64,000 nt of DNA from Acetobacter orleanensis (GCF_001581005.1 NZ_LHZV01000064.1:62001-126000), one strand, 5' to 3'; shown: positions 50,750 through 60,572, counted from the first letter of the stretch. Translations and numbers: made by a program. The notes: generated from the sequence alone by a model not told the origin.

Positions 50750-50900
50750 CTGAGTTTAGTCTCCAAACACAAAAGAAGATACGAAGGTATGAAAACAAGT
50801 CTGACCTGTTGTGGCAGGATTGGCTATTTTTTGACAAATTTTTTTGTCTAAAACAGACCCATCTTCCTGATGATGATCGGGAACTATGGAAGGAATATTT

Positions 50901-51749
50901 ATGCGGTTCATTCGGAAAATCGCCGTTATGAGTTTGCCTCTTGCAACGGCTCTCGTCTCATCCACGGCCGCCTATGCAGATCCTTGCGCCTCCCTTTCCT
51001 CCTGCGCACAGCAGCAGGTGCAGCAGGGAGTGGAGAATACGCGGAACGCCGTCAAGACTGATGCCAACCAATTTTCATCCAATCTGAAAAATGCTGGCCA
51101 ATCCGTGCAGGATCAGGCGAAGGAACGCTGGAACAACGCCAGCGAGGAAACCCGCAAGAAGTGGGCAGCGCAAGGCGATAAGCTGACCAAGGCTGAGCAG
51201 AACGCCAAGGACAAGTGGAATAACGCCAGCGAGGAAACCCGCAAGAAATGGGCAGCGCAAGGCGACAAGCTGACCAAGGCTGAGCAGAACGCCAAGGACA
51301 AGTGGAACAACGCCAGCGAGGAAACTCGTAAGAAGTGGGCAGCGCAGGGCGACAAGCTGACCAAGGTTGAGCAGAACGCCAAGGACAAGTGGAACAACGC
51401 CAGCGAGGAAACTCGTAAGAAGTGGGCAGCGCAGGGCGACAAGCTGACCAAGGCTGAGCAGAACGCCAAGGACAAGTGGAACAACGCCAGCGAGGAAACC
51501 CGCAAGAAGTGGGCAGCGCAAGGCGACAAGCTGACCAAGGCCGAGCAGAACGCCAAGGACAAGTGGAACAACGCCAGCGAAGAAACCCGCAAGAAGTGGG
51601 AAGCGCAACGTGACAGCGTGACCAATGCGGGCAAGACTGCTCAGGACAAATGGAATAATGCCGGGCAGAATGTGAAAAACGCTTGGAAAAATCAGAAAGA
51701 CCGCATCAATTCTGACTGGAAAGACGCCACGACACTCCCGAAGCTCTAA
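50901..51749 (+). CDS. Secreted protein of near-identical 29-residue helical repeats
   Basis: 282 residues from the ATG at 50901 (AAGGAA 7 nt upstream; a further ATG lies 15 nt upstream in frame). A signal peptide ends at about residue 26 (AYA). A short region with two Cys (DPCASLSSC) follows, then five nearly identical 29-residue repeats built on WNNASEETRKKW and AAQGDKLTK, a divergent sixth and a half seventh. Each unit has two Trp, many Lys/Glu and no Pro, so a long amphipathic or coiled-coil helix is likely. No enzyme domain. A LEA-like protective, DNA- or envelope-binding role is possible but unproven. A terminator follows. Confidence 0.8.
   Translation: MRFIRKIAVMSLPLATALVSSTAAYADPCASLSSCAQQQVQQGVENTRNAVKTDANQFSSNLKNAGQSVQDQAKERWNNASEETRKKWAAQGDKLTKAEQNAKDKWNNASEETRKKWAAQGDKLTKAEQNAKDKWNNASEETRKKWAAQGDKLTKVEQNAKDKWNNASEETRKKWAAQGDKLTKAEQNAKDKWNNASEETRKKWAAQGDKLTKAEQNAKDKWNNASEETRKKWEAQRDSVTNAGKTAQDKWNNAGQNVKNAWKNQKDRINSDWKDATTLPKL
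51129..51650 (+). repeat. Six tandem 87-bp repeats
   Basis: Units of exactly 29 codons start at 51129, 51216, 51303, 51390, 51477 and 51564. The first five differ at few bases, mostly silent, and one changes Ala to Val. The sixth is divergent after its first 12 codons. High identity points to recent duplication or gene conversion. Confidence 0.95.
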
Positions 51750-51770
51750 GTCGCGTCCCTCTTAGACAAG

Positions 51771-51806
51771 AAAAAGGCCCCTTCCTTTCGGGAGGGGCCT
51801 TTTTTG
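51771..51806. terminator. Bidirectional terminator between the repeat protein and DEAD-box genes
   Basis: AAAAAGGCCCCTTCC-TTTC-GGGAGGGGCCTTTTTT: about 12 bp of stem, A-run on one side and T-run on the other, between convergent genes. Confidence 0.9.
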
Positions 51807-51820
51807 TGCGTCTGAGATGC

Positions 51821-53590
51821 TCAGAAGCTTTTGCGTTTGCGGCTGCTGGACGGACCGCTTTTGCTAAAGCCACCGCCACCGCTCTTGCGAGGCGGACGGC
51901 CAGCACCACCCGGACCACCCGCAGAGCGGGGCGGACGACCGCTATCCCGGCTGGCACCACCACGCGGCGGAGCGGAGGGTTCGACTGTGATTTCATCAGC
52001 ATCGGCACCGGCGGCGCAGGACTGGAAGCGCTCGGCTTTATCCTGTGCAATTTCTACCAGTGTGTGGTCCGGCTGAATGCGGATGGCCCCAATATCCTGT
52101 TTGCGGATACCGCCCAGACGGCAGAGCATCGGCACCAGCCATTTCGGGTCAGCGCGGTCTTCACGCCCAACAGAGAGACGGAACCATGTGCCCGGCTCAC
52201 GCGGGCCACGGCTCTCACCGTCTTCATCGTCCCGACGGGTGCGTTCACGCGGGGCTTTTTTGACAGAGCCCGGAGAAATAACACGTACGCTGGTGGGTTC
52301 CGGCAGATTTGCGCGCCACATGGCAATCAGAGCCGCGGCAAGCTGATCAGCCGAATGGGCTGCTGTCAGCTTGGTAATCAGCTCATGCATGCTGCCAGCT
52401 TCCGGCACGGTAATGGAGAGTTCCGGGGCGGACAGAAGGCGTTCCGCGTCAGCTTTGGCGATATCGTCCGGCGTCGGGGCACCGCCCCATTCGGCCGTAA
52501 CTTTCGCGCCTTCCAGCAAGCGTTCAGCCAGCCGTCTGCGTGAGGGCGGAACCAGCAGCACACAGGTGCCCTTGCGCCCGGCGCGCCCAGTGCGGCCTGA
52601 ACGGTGCAGCAGGGTTGCGGGGTTGGACGGCAGGCTTGCGTGAATGACCAGACCGAGGTCCGGAATATCAATACCGCGGGCCGCAACGTCGGTAGCAACA
52701 CAGACGCGGGCCTGACCATGGCGCAGGCTTTCAATGGCGCGGCTGCGTTCGTTCTGCCCGAGGTCACCGGAAATGGCGACGGAGGAGAAGCCACGCTGCG
52801 TCAGAATACCCTGCAACTGCCGCACGGCTTCACGCGTATGGCAGAAGACGATGGCGGTGGGGGATTCCATCTGGCGCAGAACGTTGACGATGGTGTTTGC
52901 CATGTCAGACTGGTCCGTCAGAATGGCGCGATAGGTAATGTCCGTATGCGGGGCGCTGCCGGTTTGCGTATCAATACGCAGGGCGTCCGTCTGGTAACGG
53001 CGGGCCAGATTGGCAATGTCCCGCGCAATGGTGGCGGAGAACAGCAGGGTGCGGCGTTCTGGCGGGGCGGCTTTCAGCAGGGTTTCCAGCTCATCCCGGA
53101 AGCCGAGGTCAAGCATTTCATCCGCTTCATCTAGCACCACGGCGCGCAGGCTGGACAGCTTGAGCTGCCCGCGGGAGAGATGGTCACACAGGCGGCCCGG
53201 TGTGCCGACAACAATATGGCAGCCCGCGTTCAGCGCACGGGCTTCCACCCGCGGCTCCATCCCGCCAACGCAGGAAACAATGCGCGCACCGCTGGAGGCG
53301 TACAGCCATTCCAGCTCGTTCCGCACCTGCAGGGCGAGTTCACGCGTGGGGGCAATCACCAGCGCCAGCGGCGCGCCCGGTGCGGGGCAGCGGCCATTGT
53401 CATCCAGCAGGGTGTTCGCCATGGCCAGACCGAAGGCGACGGTCTTACCGGAGCCAGTGCGGGCTGAAACAAGAAGATCCCGCCCTTCGGCGTCAGGAGC
53501 CAGAACGGCGGCCTGAACCGGGGTTGCGGATTCGTACCCGCGAGCGGCAAGAGCGCTTGCAAGAGAGGCGGGGGCATTCTGAAAAGGCAT
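51821..53590 (-). CDS. DEAD-box RNA helicase (DbpA/CsdA-like)
   Basis: 589 residues. All helicase motifs are present: Q motif region, SARTGSGKT (I), APTRELALQ (Ia), GTPGRL (Ib), LDEADEMLD (II), LFSATI (III), ARGIDIPDL (V) and HRSGRTGRAGR (VI). A DbpA-type RNA-binding domain (about 460-530) and a Gly/Arg/Ser-rich tail ending in KRKSF follow. It probably acts in ribosome assembly or RNA turnover. The basic tail is typical of proteobacterial homologues. Start ATG 53590. Confidence 0.95.
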   Translation of the reverse strand: MPFQNAPASLASALAARGYESATPVQAAVLAPDAEGRDLLVSARTGSGKTVAFGLAMANTLLDDNGRCPAPGAPLALVIAPTRELALQVRNELEWLYASSGARIVSCVGGMEPRVEARALNAGCHIVVGTPGRLCDHLSRGQLKLSSLRAVVLDEADEMLDLGFRDELETLLKAAPPERRTLLFSATIARDIANLARRYQTDALRIDTQTGSAPHTDITYRAILTDQSDMANTIVNVLRQMESPTAIVFCHTREAVRQLQGILTQRGFSSVAISGDLGQNERSRAIESLRHGQARVCVATDVAARGIDIPDLGLVIHASLPSNPATLLHRSGRTGRAGRKGTCVLLVPPSRRRLAERLLEGAKVTAEWGGAPTPDDIAKADAERLLSAPELSITVPEAGSMHELITKLTAAHSADQLAAALIAMWRANLPEPTSVRVISPGSVKKAPRERTRRDDEDGESRGPREPGTWFRLSVGREDRADPKWLVPMLCRLGGIRKQDIGAIRIQPDHTLVEIAQDKAERFQSCAAGADADEITVEPSAPPRGGASRDSGRPPRSAGGPGGAGRPPRKSGGGGFSKSGPSSSRKRKSF

Positions 53591-53704
53591 TCTACTTTAG
53601 GTCCAGGCAACAAGATGTATGGGGGGATAAAGGTTCCCCGCATAATGGCCAGAGGCCTGGCCGGAGAACTTTTGCCCTGAGCGCTTATTGGTAAGCGTGG
53701 TGTG

Positions 53705-55654
53705 TTACTGGAACGGCAGATAGCGGAAGTCCAGAAATATCTGACTCATGCTTGTATCCGGACCACCGCCCTGACCCTTCCACGCATCCCTGCGGGAGTA
53801 GGCAAGCTGGGCGCCGGCTTCCACCGTTCCGTAATGACCTTTAAAGAAGCGGTACCATGCGCCCACGGTTGCTTCCATCACGCTGCGGGTGTTGGCCGTG
53901 CAGCCCAGAGTGGAGAGTTCCGTCTCACACCCGAGGTTGGAATAGTTCGGGTTTCCGTAGCCATACGCGCCGCCGCCATAGTTGGAATAGCGGCGTCCGG
54001 CCTCCTGATACCCAAAGAAACCATATACATCCACACGCTGGGTAGGATGCGCGATAATCCCGCCAGTGGCCTGAATGGAGGGGATGGGGGCCACGTCGCC
54101 ATCAGCTTTCAGCGTGGCGTCGGGCAGCAGCACGGAGCCGTAGCGGCCTATGCCGACCCCGGCCAGACCGGCCAGACGCATTTCTACCGTGTGCGGCACA
54201 AGTGGCAGCACCATGGAGCCACCGCCGCCGCCAGCAATGGCGGTATTGTTGTGGCCCTGCCCGAGGGACGCTACCCGGTCATGCGGGAAATGCAGGATGC
54301 CCACGGCTTCATAATGGCCCCAGCGCGGGTCCCACGCCACTTTGCCGATCACATCCGGCGCAATTTCGTTAGAGAACGGGGCGTTGTTCGTCAGCCCGGT
54401 ACCGTTGCTGCTGATAGTGGCTGTTTTGCCATTGGGCAGTGTGACGGTGCCATCGGCGTTGGCAAAGCCGGTCGTGTCATACAGCGTGGCGGAGTTTTCA
54501 ATAGAAAGCCCGAGCCATAGGCGGTGCTGGAGAAAATCCTTCACAAACCGGAACTGGAGCTGCCGCGCCCATGTCTGACCAGCCAGCATAGAGGACTCGA
54601 TGGTTTCCGGCAGACTTTCCTGACGAGGCACAATACCGATACGGCCCGGCGTGAGCATGCTCCATGCCTGACCAGCGAGGAAATGGAAGTCCAGATCACT
54701 ATTATCATACGCCAGATAGGCCTGCCGCATACGGAAGGCATAGCTGTTGCTTTCATAGGCGTCGGTCGTCGCGGCACCTGCCCCGAAATCCATTTCAAAA
54801 AAGCCGGAAATGGTGGAGTGCGTATCGACGTTCCCGCGCGCCATGAGCGAGATGCGGCTATAGCGCGCGCTGCCTTCAAAATTGTTGGTATGGTAGCGGG
54901 ACTCGTTGGGATACGGCATGTCCTGCCAGTAGTTGAAGGTGCCGGAGGGTACGTGGCGGTTTTCCACCACGGCGGAGGCATCCAGAAAGCCGCCCAAAAT
55001 GAGGGTGACCGGCCCCATATGGAACACGCCGTGGTCACCCAGCGCACCAGCCGCCTGCGCGCCAGCGGTTTCACGCGCATGCGGGCCAACACTGTTTTCG
55101 GCAATGCGGGAAATCATGTCTTCCGCGCGGTGGCCAACCACAGCCTCGACATCCGGGTGGTCATCCCGCCCGGAGAATACAGGTTGCGCGTCCGGTCCCG
55201 TGCCATGCCGTCTGATGTGACGCGGCACGGTCATGGCGGTTGTCGTGGTATCGGCGGATTCAATGCCTACGCCGCCTGCTCCGCTCTCCGGTGGCAAGCC
55301 CGGATGCTCGCCACCCAGCCCACCTGTGCTGTTACGGGCCGTGGTAAGTGTATGGTGGCGACTACCGTCCGCCACGGATTTTGTGGCAGAACCGCCGCCA
55401 TGCCCCAGAGCGGCCCGGTGGGCGGCAATCTGCTTTTGCATGCCAACCAGCGCTTTCTGGAGTGCTTTCTGCTGCTCCTGAATCTGCGCCATCTGGTGTT
55501 CCAGCGCCTCCAGAGAGGCCGTTTCATCTTCCGCGGCGTAGGCTGTGGCGGAAAGCTGCATGCAGAGCAGTCCTGTCGCCAGTATAGTGCCAACACTAAG
55601 CCGTATGCGCATCTGGCGAGATGCCTGCATGGGCAGAAGAGAAAAGGTGGCCAT
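53705..55654 (-). CDS. Porin-like outer-membrane protein with N-terminal coiled coil
   Basis: 649 residues from the ATG at 55654; starts at 55777, 55630 and 55612 are also in frame, and none has a strong ribosome binding site. A signal peptide ends at ATAYA; then a helical heptad region (about residues 40-80) and a Gly/Thr/His-rich linker of ~120 residues. The C-terminal ~400 residues form a barrel: LGGFLDASAVVENR, FEMDFGAGAATTD, FLAGQAWSMLTPG, ending in YLPFQ. The coiled coil may trimerise or anchor it to peptidoglycan, as in SlpA/OprB-like porins. The substrate is unknown. The terminal residue is Gln after Phe rather than a terminal Phe. Confidence 0.75.
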   Translation of the reverse strand: MATFSLLPMQASRQMRIRLSVGTILATGLLCMQLSATAYAAEDETASLEALEHQMAQIQEQQKALQKALVGMQKQIAAHRAALGHGGGSATKSVADGSRHHTLTTARNSTGGLGGEHPGLPPESGAGGVGIESADTTTTAMTVPRHIRRHGTGPDAQPVFSGRDDHPDVEAVVGHRAEDMISRIAENSVGPHARETAGAQAAGALGDHGVFHMGPVTLILGGFLDASAVVENRHVPSGTFNYWQDMPYPNESRYHTNNFEGSARYSRISLMARGNVDTHSTISGFFEMDFGAGAATTDAYESNSYAFRMRQAYLAYDNSDLDFHFLAGQAWSMLTPGRIGIVPRQESLPETIESSMLAGQTWARQLQFRFVKDFLQHRLWLGLSIENSATLYDTTGFANADGTVTLPNGKTATISSNGTGLTNNAPFSNEIAPDVIGKVAWDPRWGHYEAVGILHFPHDRVASLGQGHNNTAIAGGGGGSMVLPLVPHTVEMRLAGLAGVGIGRYGSVLLPDATLKADGDVAPIPSIQATGGIIAHPTQRVDVYGFFGYQEAGRRYSNYGGGAYGYGNPNYSNLGCETELSTLGCTANTRSVMEATVGAWYRFFKGHYGTVEAGAQLAYSRRDAWKGQGGGPDTSMSQIFLDFRYLPFQ

Positions 55655-55818
55655 GTCTTTAAATATTATCTCCGGGGCGGATGAGGTCATTGCTTGAAAC
55701 CATTTTGCCAAGCCTTGCGTAAAGATTATTTTTTTAAAAAATAATTTCAGCACGACTTGCTTCCGCGTTATGAGCACGGCCTCTTTTTAACCAAGCCGAT
55801 ATCAGGGAGGACTGTGTT

Positions 55819-56220
55819 GTGGCGAAAATGATCCATTCCATGCTGCGTGTTCTGGATGAGCAGCGGGCGCTGGCGTTTTACGAAACCGCTTTTGGCCTCA
55901 AACCGGTGGAGCGGCTGGTGTTTGACAGCTTTACACTGATCTATCTGGCGAATGACGAGCAGACGTTTGAACTGGAGCTGACCATCAACCATGGCCGGAC
56001 TGAACCCTATGCTCTGGGCGATGGCTACGGGCATCTGGCGGTTTCGGTGGATGATCTGGCGTCCGAGCACGCGCGGCTGGACGAGGCGGGCTTTTCCCCC
56101 ACGCCCATTAAAACGCTGGAAGCCAATACGCGTATTATCGGCACCTTCTTTTTTCTGACCGATCCGGACGGATATAAAATTGAGGTGCTGAGCCGTGGTG
56201 AGCCGGGCCGTTTTCTTTGA
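55819..56220 (+). CDS. gloA: Lactoylglutathione lyase (glyoxalase I)
   Basis: 133 residues from GTG 55819. VOC fold with metal ligands in MIHSMLRVLD (His), FELELTINHG (Glu), YGHLAVSVDD (His) and DGYKIEVLSR (Glu), the set expected for glyoxalase I. It detoxifies methylglyoxal with glutathione in the cytoplasm. A short single-domain form as in E. coli GloA. It is followed 58 nt later by dapF. Confidence 0.9.
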   Translation: MAKMIHSMLRVLDEQRALAFYETAFGLKPVERLVFDSFTLIYLANDEQTFELELTINHGRTEPYALGDGYGHLAVSVDDLASEHARLDEAGFSPTPIKTLEANTRIIGTFFFLTDPDGYKIEVLSRGEPGRFL

Positions 56221-56278
56221 GCCACACAGTTCTGCTCCGCAATGGCATTAGGGGCTGAACTGCCTTATAAGGCGCGCT

Positions 56279-57091
56279 ATGCAGACCTCCTTTTACAAGA
56301 TGCACGGGCTCGGGAATGATTTTGTCATTTTCGACGAGCGTGCCGGGCACCTCTCCCTCACCCCTGCGCGGATTGCAGCCCTTGCTGACCGCCGCAGAGG
56401 CGTTGGGTGTGACCAGTTGGTGACCTTGCGCCCAGCCTGTGCGGAGGGCGCGGATGTGTTTGTGCGCTTTTTCAACCCCGATGGGTCAGAGGCCGGAGCC
56501 TGCGGCAATGCGTCCCGTTGCGTGGCGGATCTGGTGTTCTGGCAGACCGGCAACCGTACCCCGGTGTTGCAGACGCGGGCAGGGACGCTACCGGCCCGCG
56601 TTGAGCAGGATGGTCTGGTGACAGTCGATATGGGCACCCCAAAACTGGATTGGCAGGCTGTGCCGCTTGCGGCGGAGATGGACACACTCCATCTGCCTCT
56701 GGCGGGAGACCCAGCCGCGGCGTCTATGGGGAACCCACACGCAACGTTTTTTGTGAAAGATTTTTCGATGCTCAGCCATGGCAGTGCGCTGGAGCATGAC
56801 CCGCTCTTCCCTGACCGCGCCAATATTGGTTTCGCCCGCATAGACAGCCCGGAGCGCATACGCCTGAAAGTGCATGAGCGCGGGGCAGGAGTGACGGAAG
56901 CCTGCGGGTCCGGAGCCTGTGCTGCGGTGGTCAATGCTGTGCGGCGCGGGCTGGTGGCGCGTCGCTGCACCGTGGAACTGGATGGTGGCATTCTGGAAAT
57001 CGAATGGGCAGAAAACGGCCATGTGCTGATGACAGGCCCAGCGGCGATGGCCTTTGAAGGTCGGGTGGATCTGGCCACCTACGCCCCATGA
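56279..57091 (+). CDS. dapF: Diaminopimelate epimerase
   Basis: 270 residues. It converts LL- to meso-diaminopimelate for lysine and peptidoglycan. The two catalytic cysteines lie in GACGNASRC (C75) and [27 protein letters not shown] is the N-terminal signature. Length as usual. Its stop overlaps the mtaB start (ATGA), so dapF-mtaB-ftsY are coupled. Confidence 0.97.
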   Translation: MQTSFYKMHGLGNDFVIFDERAGHLSLTPARIAALADRRRGVGCDQLVTLRPACAEGADVFVRFFNPDGSEAGACGNASRCVADLVFWQTGNRTPVLQTRAGTLPARVEQDGLVTVDMGTPKLDWQAVPLAAEMDTLHLPLAGDPAAASMGNPHATFFVKDFSMLSHGSALEHDPLFPDRANIGFARIDSPERIRLKVHERGAGVTEACGSGACAAVVNAVRRGLVARRCTVELDGGILEIEWAENGHVLMTGPAAMAFEGRVDLATYAP

Positions 57092-58332
57092 CCCGCCCGG
57101 AAATTCTGACATTCGGCTGCCGGCTGAATACGTGGGAAAGCGAAGTCATGCGCGAGCATGCGGCGGCGCTGGAAGATGTAATTATCGTCAACACCTGCGC
57201 GGTAACGGGTGAGGCCGAGCGGCAGGCCCGTCAGGCTATCCGTCGCGCACACCGTGATAAGCCCGATGCCCGGATTGTGGTCACGGGCTGTGCCGCGCAG
57301 ATCGACCCGGACCGCTGGGCCGCCCTGCCCGGTGTCACGCGCGTGCTGGGCAATGAGGAAAAGTTGAAGGCGGAAAGCTGGGCCCCTGCCGCCCTGAACG
57401 AGCCGCTCGCTGTGTCCGACATCATGGCCGCCAAGGAAACCGCCGCCCATTTGGTCACGGAGTTTGTAGGCCGGACACGGGCCTTTGTGCAGGTCCAGCA
57501 GGGGTGTGATCATCGCTGCACGTTCTGCATCATTCCCTTCGGGCGCGGGCCGTCCCGCTCCGCGCCGGTCGGGGTGGTGGTGGAGCAGGTGCGCGCCCTT
57601 GTCGAGTCGGGCTATCGGGAAGTCGTGCTGACGGGCGTGGACATGACCTCATGGGGGGGGGATCTGCCGGGTAAACCGACCCTCGGCCAGTTGTGCCGCC
57701 GGGTGCTGGGGCTGGTGCCGCAGCTTGAGCGGCTCCGCCTGTCCTCGGTCGATCCGGTGGAAATTGACGAGGATATCTGGCGGCTTCTGGAGCATGAGCC
57801 GCGCTTCATGCCGTATCTGCATCTCTCGCTTCAGGCTGGGTCGGACCTCATTCTCAAACGCATGAAGCGCCGCCATCTGGCGGAAGATGCCGCGCGGGTT
57901 ATCGCGCGGGCGCGTGCCATGCGCCCCGATATTGGTATCGGCGCGGATGTGATTGCCGGGTTCCCCACGGAAGATGATGCACTGTTTGAAGAAACGCGCG
58001 CCTTTCTGGAAGCGCAGGGCGTGCCGTATCTGCATGTTTTTCCATACAGCGAGCGTCCGGGCACGCCTGCGGCGCGTATGCGGGCCGTGCCGGTGCCCGA
58101 GCGCAAGGCGCGGGCGGCTAGCCTGCGTGACGTCGGGGCGGTCGCGGCGGAACGCTATTATCAAAGTCTGCTGGGGCAGACTTTGCGTGTGCTGATGGAA
58201 ACGCCCACATCCGGGCATAGCGAACAGTTTGCTCCAGTCCGTCTGGCGGACGGTGAGGCGGAAACGGGTGAGATTATCAGTCTGCGGGCTGTGGCGGTGG
58301 ATGCCGCGGGCCTGCTGGCGGAAAGGGTTTGA
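57088..58332 (+). CDS. mtaB: tRNA t6A37 methylthiotransferase MtaB
   Basis: 414 residues. A radical SAM enzyme turning t6A37 into ms2t6A in tRNAs reading ANN codons. The N-terminal UPF0004 domain binds a second 4Fe-4S cluster (Cys in [15 protein letters not shown] and VTGCAAQ). The radical SAM motif [10 protein letters not shown] is intact, and a C-terminal TRAM-like region ends the protein. ATGA overlap with dapF and one base between its stop and the ftsY start. Confidence 0.95.
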   Translation: MTRPEILTFGCRLNTWESEVMREHAAALEDVIIVNTCAVTGEAERQARQAIRRAHRDKPDARIVVTGCAAQIDPDRWAALPGVTRVLGNEEKLKAESWAPAALNEPLAVSDIMAAKETAAHLVTEFVGRTRAFVQVQQGCDHRCTFCIIPFGRGPSRSAPVGVVVEQVRALVESGYREVVLTGVDMTSWGGDLPGKPTLGQLCRRVLGLVPQLERLRLSSVDPVEIDEDIWRLLEHEPRFMPYLHLSLQAGSDLILKRMKRRHLAEDAARVIARARAMRPDIGIGADVIAGFPTEDDALFEETRAFLEAQGVPYLHVFPYSERPGTPAARMRAVPVPERKARAASLRDVGAVAAERYYQSLLGQTLRVLMETPTSGHSEQFAPVRLADGEAETGEIISLRAVAVDAAGLLAERV

Positions 58333-58333
58333 G

Positions 58334-59278
58334 ATGGCGCTAGGTTTTTTTTCACGCCTTAAGCAAGGGCTGTCCCGCTCAACGCAAAAGCTGGGCGGTG
58401 GGCTGACATCGGTTTTCACCAAGCGCAAGCTGGATGATGAGGCGTTGGAAGAACTGGAAGATCTGCTGATTACAGCAGACCTTGGCCCCAGCGTAGCGGA
58501 GAGGATTATCGACTCATTCCGCAGAACCCGTTTCGGCACGGAAGTGACGGATGAGGAAATCCGCAGTACGCTGGCCGATGAAATTGCCAGTGTGCTGGAG
58601 CCTGTCGCCATCCCCTTCACGCCGGACCCGGCCCATAAACCGCATGTGGTGCTGGTGGTGGGTGTGAATGGGGTGGGGAAAACCACCACAATCGGCAAAA
58701 TGGCGCGCTACTTCACCGATCAGGGCAAAAAAGTCATGATGGTGGCGGGAGACACGTTCCGCGCCGCTGCCGTGGAGCAGTTGCAGGTGTGGGGTGAGCG
58801 GACGGGGTGTCCGGTTATTGCCGGTGCGCCGAATGCGGATGCGGCGGGTCTGGCCTTTGAAGGGCTGAAACGTGCAAAGGCGCAGGATGCTGATCTTCTG
58901 TTTGTGGATACGGCGGGCCGTCTGCACAACAAAAGCGCGCTGATGGAAGAGTTGGCCAAAATTATTCGCGTCATGCGGAAATTTGATGAGACAGCCCCGC
59001 ATTCCGTCCTTCTGGTGCTGGACGCCACCACCGGGCAGAACGCCATGGAGCAGGTGCGTGTGTTCCGCGAACTGGTCAATGTGACCGGCCTCGTCGTCAC
59101 CAAATTGGATGGTTCGGCTCGCGGCGGGATTGTCGTAGCGCTGGCCGATAGTTTCGGCTTGCCGGTGCATGCCGTGGGTGTGGGCGAGCAGGTGGAAGAT
59201 CTGCGTGCTTTCTCCGCAAAGGATTTTGCCAAAGGGCTGGTCGGCACGCCGGACGCGGAGGCAGAAGGCGCATCCTGA
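58334..59278 (+). CDS. ftsY: Signal recognition particle receptor FtsY
   Basis: 314 residues from the ATG at 58334, one base after the mtaB stop. The start further upstream lies inside mtaB in another frame and is unsupported. NG domain: GVNGVGKTTTIGKMA (G1), DTFRAAAVEQLQ (G2), DTAGRLHNKSALMEEL (G3) and TKLDGSARGG (G4). The acidic A domain of E. coli is absent, as in many Alphaproteobacteria; a short basic N-terminus replaces it. It targets ribosomes making membrane proteins. Confidence 0.97.
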   Translation: MALGFFSRLKQGLSRSTQKLGGGLTSVFTKRKLDDEALEELEDLLITADLGPSVAERIIDSFRRTRFGTEVTDEEIRSTLADEIASVLEPVAIPFTPDPAHKPHVVLVVGVNGVGKTTTIGKMARYFTDQGKKVMMVAGDTFRAAAVEQLQVWGERTGCPVIAGAPNADAAGLAFEGLKRAKAQDADLLFVDTAGRLHNKSALMEELAKIIRVMRKFDETAPHSVLLVLDATTGQNAMEQVRVFRELVNVTGLVVTKLDGSARGGIVVALADSFGLPVHAVGVGEQVEDLRAFSAKDFAKGLVGTPDAEAEGAS

Positions 59279-59312
59279 CGCAGGCGGAATAGTCCCGCTA
59301 TGCGCTTTTTTT
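59279..59312 (+). terminator. Terminator after ftsY
   Basis: Bulged stem: CGCA/TGCG outside and GCGG/CCGC inside, followed by CTTTTTTT. Confidence 0.7.
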
Positions 59313-59354
59313 GCATGGGTGACGGATTTTCCGCTCAGTGCTACGGATGCTTCC

Positions 59355-59383
59355 TTGACAGGATATGGCAGCGCCGTTAGCAA
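59355..59383 (+). promoter_or_regulatory. Probable promoter of the F0 ATP synthase operon
   Basis: Perfect -35 TTGACA (59355-59360), 17 bp spacer, TAGCAA (59378-59383; weak). It stands 28 bp before the atpI ATG and after the ftsY terminator. Confidence 0.55.
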
Positions 59384-59411
59384 GCGCCTGCACCCCTCTG
59401 GAGTGCGAAGT

Positions 59412-59711
59412 ATGGGTGAAGACAGCGACGAGTCTTTCGCTAGGCGACTGAAAGAGGCGGAACGCCGCTCCGGTCGGGTAGAGGAAGCCGAAAAAGCCAG
59501 TAAAGCGGATAAGGATGAACAGTCCTTGCCAGCTCTGGCGCTCAGAGCCGGGACGGAAATGGTTTCCGCACTGGTGGTTGGGGTCGCGGTTGGCTGGGGG
59601 CTGGACCATTGGTTCCACACCCGCGCCATTTTCACGATCGTCTTCGCACTGATGGGTGGGAGTGCGGGAGTGCTGAATGTCTGGCGGCTGGTAAAGCCAC
59701 CGGAGCAGTGA
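59412..59711 (+). CDS. atpI: ATP synthase accessory protein AtpI/AtpZ
   Basis: 99 residues from the ATG at 59412; an upstream extension of the frame crosses the terminator and is rejected. A charged N-terminal helix (Glu/Lys-rich, ~40 residues) precedes two membrane segments (about 45-65 and 72-90) with VGVAVGWGLDHWF, typical of AtpI/AtpZ. It helps assemble the c-ring. It precedes atpB as in other Alphaproteobacteria. Confidence 0.9.
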   Translation: MGEDSDESFARRLKEAERRSGRVEEAEKASKADKDEQSLPALALRAGTEMVSALVVGVAVGWGLDHWFHTRAIFTIVFALMGGSAGVLNVWRLVKPPEQ

Positions 59712-59769
59712 GTTGGAAAGCTGAAGGTCCGGCAGGATAGTCCGGGCACAGTGGAGTGGGAGAACGGTT

Positions 59770-60519
59770 TTGGCGGGCGGTTCCAGTATCGACGTACTTG
59801 GTCAGTTCGAGCTTCATCCCGTTCTTGGCGGGCTTGGTGAGGCACTGCGCTTCAGTCAGTCACCTCTCTACATGATCATGGCTGCGTGCCTTGTTCTGGC
59901 TTTCCTGTATTTCGGTATGCGTCCTGCCGCTGTAGTGCCGGGGCGTTTTCAGGCTGCCGCCGAGGTGTGCTACGAATTTATTCACAGCATGGCGGTTGAT
60001 ACGATCGGGCCGGAAGGCACAGCGTTTTTCCCGTTTATCTTCACGCTGTTCTTCTTCATTCTGGCGGGGAACTATATCGGCCTGCTGCCTTTCTCTTTCA
60101 CTTTTACCAGTCATATTGCAGTAACGCTGGCTCTTGCGGTCATGGTTTTCCTGCTGACGGTCATCGTGTCGCTCAAGGTGCAGGGCTTCCGCTTTTTCGC
60201 GCACTTCATGCCGGCAGGGGCCAGCATGTTCCTCGCGCCGCTGCTGATCCCGATTGAGATCCTGTCCTTTCTCTCTCGCCCCGTGAGCCTGTCCATCCGA
60301 CTGTTTGCAAATATGGTCGCCGGACACGTCATGTTCGAAATTTTCGCAAGCTTTGTCATCATGCTCGCCGGCTTTGGCGTCGTGGGTGATGTGTTTGCGA
60401 TAGGGCCTATTGCCATTAACGTGGCGCTGGTGGCTCTTGAGTTGCTTGTTGGTGTGCTGCAGGCCTATGTGTTTGCCATTCTGACGTGCATCTACCTGCG
60501 GGAGGCCGTGGCTCACTGA
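59770..60519 (+). CDS. atpB: ATP synthase F0 subunit a
   Basis: 249 residues from TTG 59770 (GGGAG 8 nt upstream). Five or six membrane segments. The essential arginine is in VSLSIRLFANMVAGH; the last helix has LELLVGVLQAYVFAILTCIYL. It forms the proton half-channels against the c-ring. Confidence 0.97.
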   Translation: MAGGSSIDVLGQFELHPVLGGLGEALRFSQSPLYMIMAACLVLAFLYFGMRPAAVVPGRFQAAAEVCYEFIHSMAVDTIGPEGTAFFPFIFTLFFFILAGNYIGLLPFSFTFTSHIAVTLALAVMVFLLTVIVSLKVQGFRFFAHFMPAGASMFLAPLLIPIEILSFLSRPVSLSIRLFANMVAGHVMFEIFASFVIMLAGFGVVGDVFAIGPIAINVALVALELLVGVLQAYVFAILTCIYLREAVAH

Positions 60520-60572
60520 GCTGCTTTGCCCGTTTCGTTTGAACTGTACTTTTTAACAAGGAAGTGACTGAT

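Noticed and set aside
51075-51634. Two minus-strand frames (177 and 173 codons) opposite the 87-bp repeats
   Set aside because: They are open only because the repeat unit is a multiple of three without stops on that strand; the plus-strand product has a signal peptide, RBS and terminator.
59169-59411. N-terminal extension of AtpI to 59169
   Set aside because: The extended frame runs through the 3' end of ftsY and the terminator; ATG 59412 follows a promoter and gives the family length.
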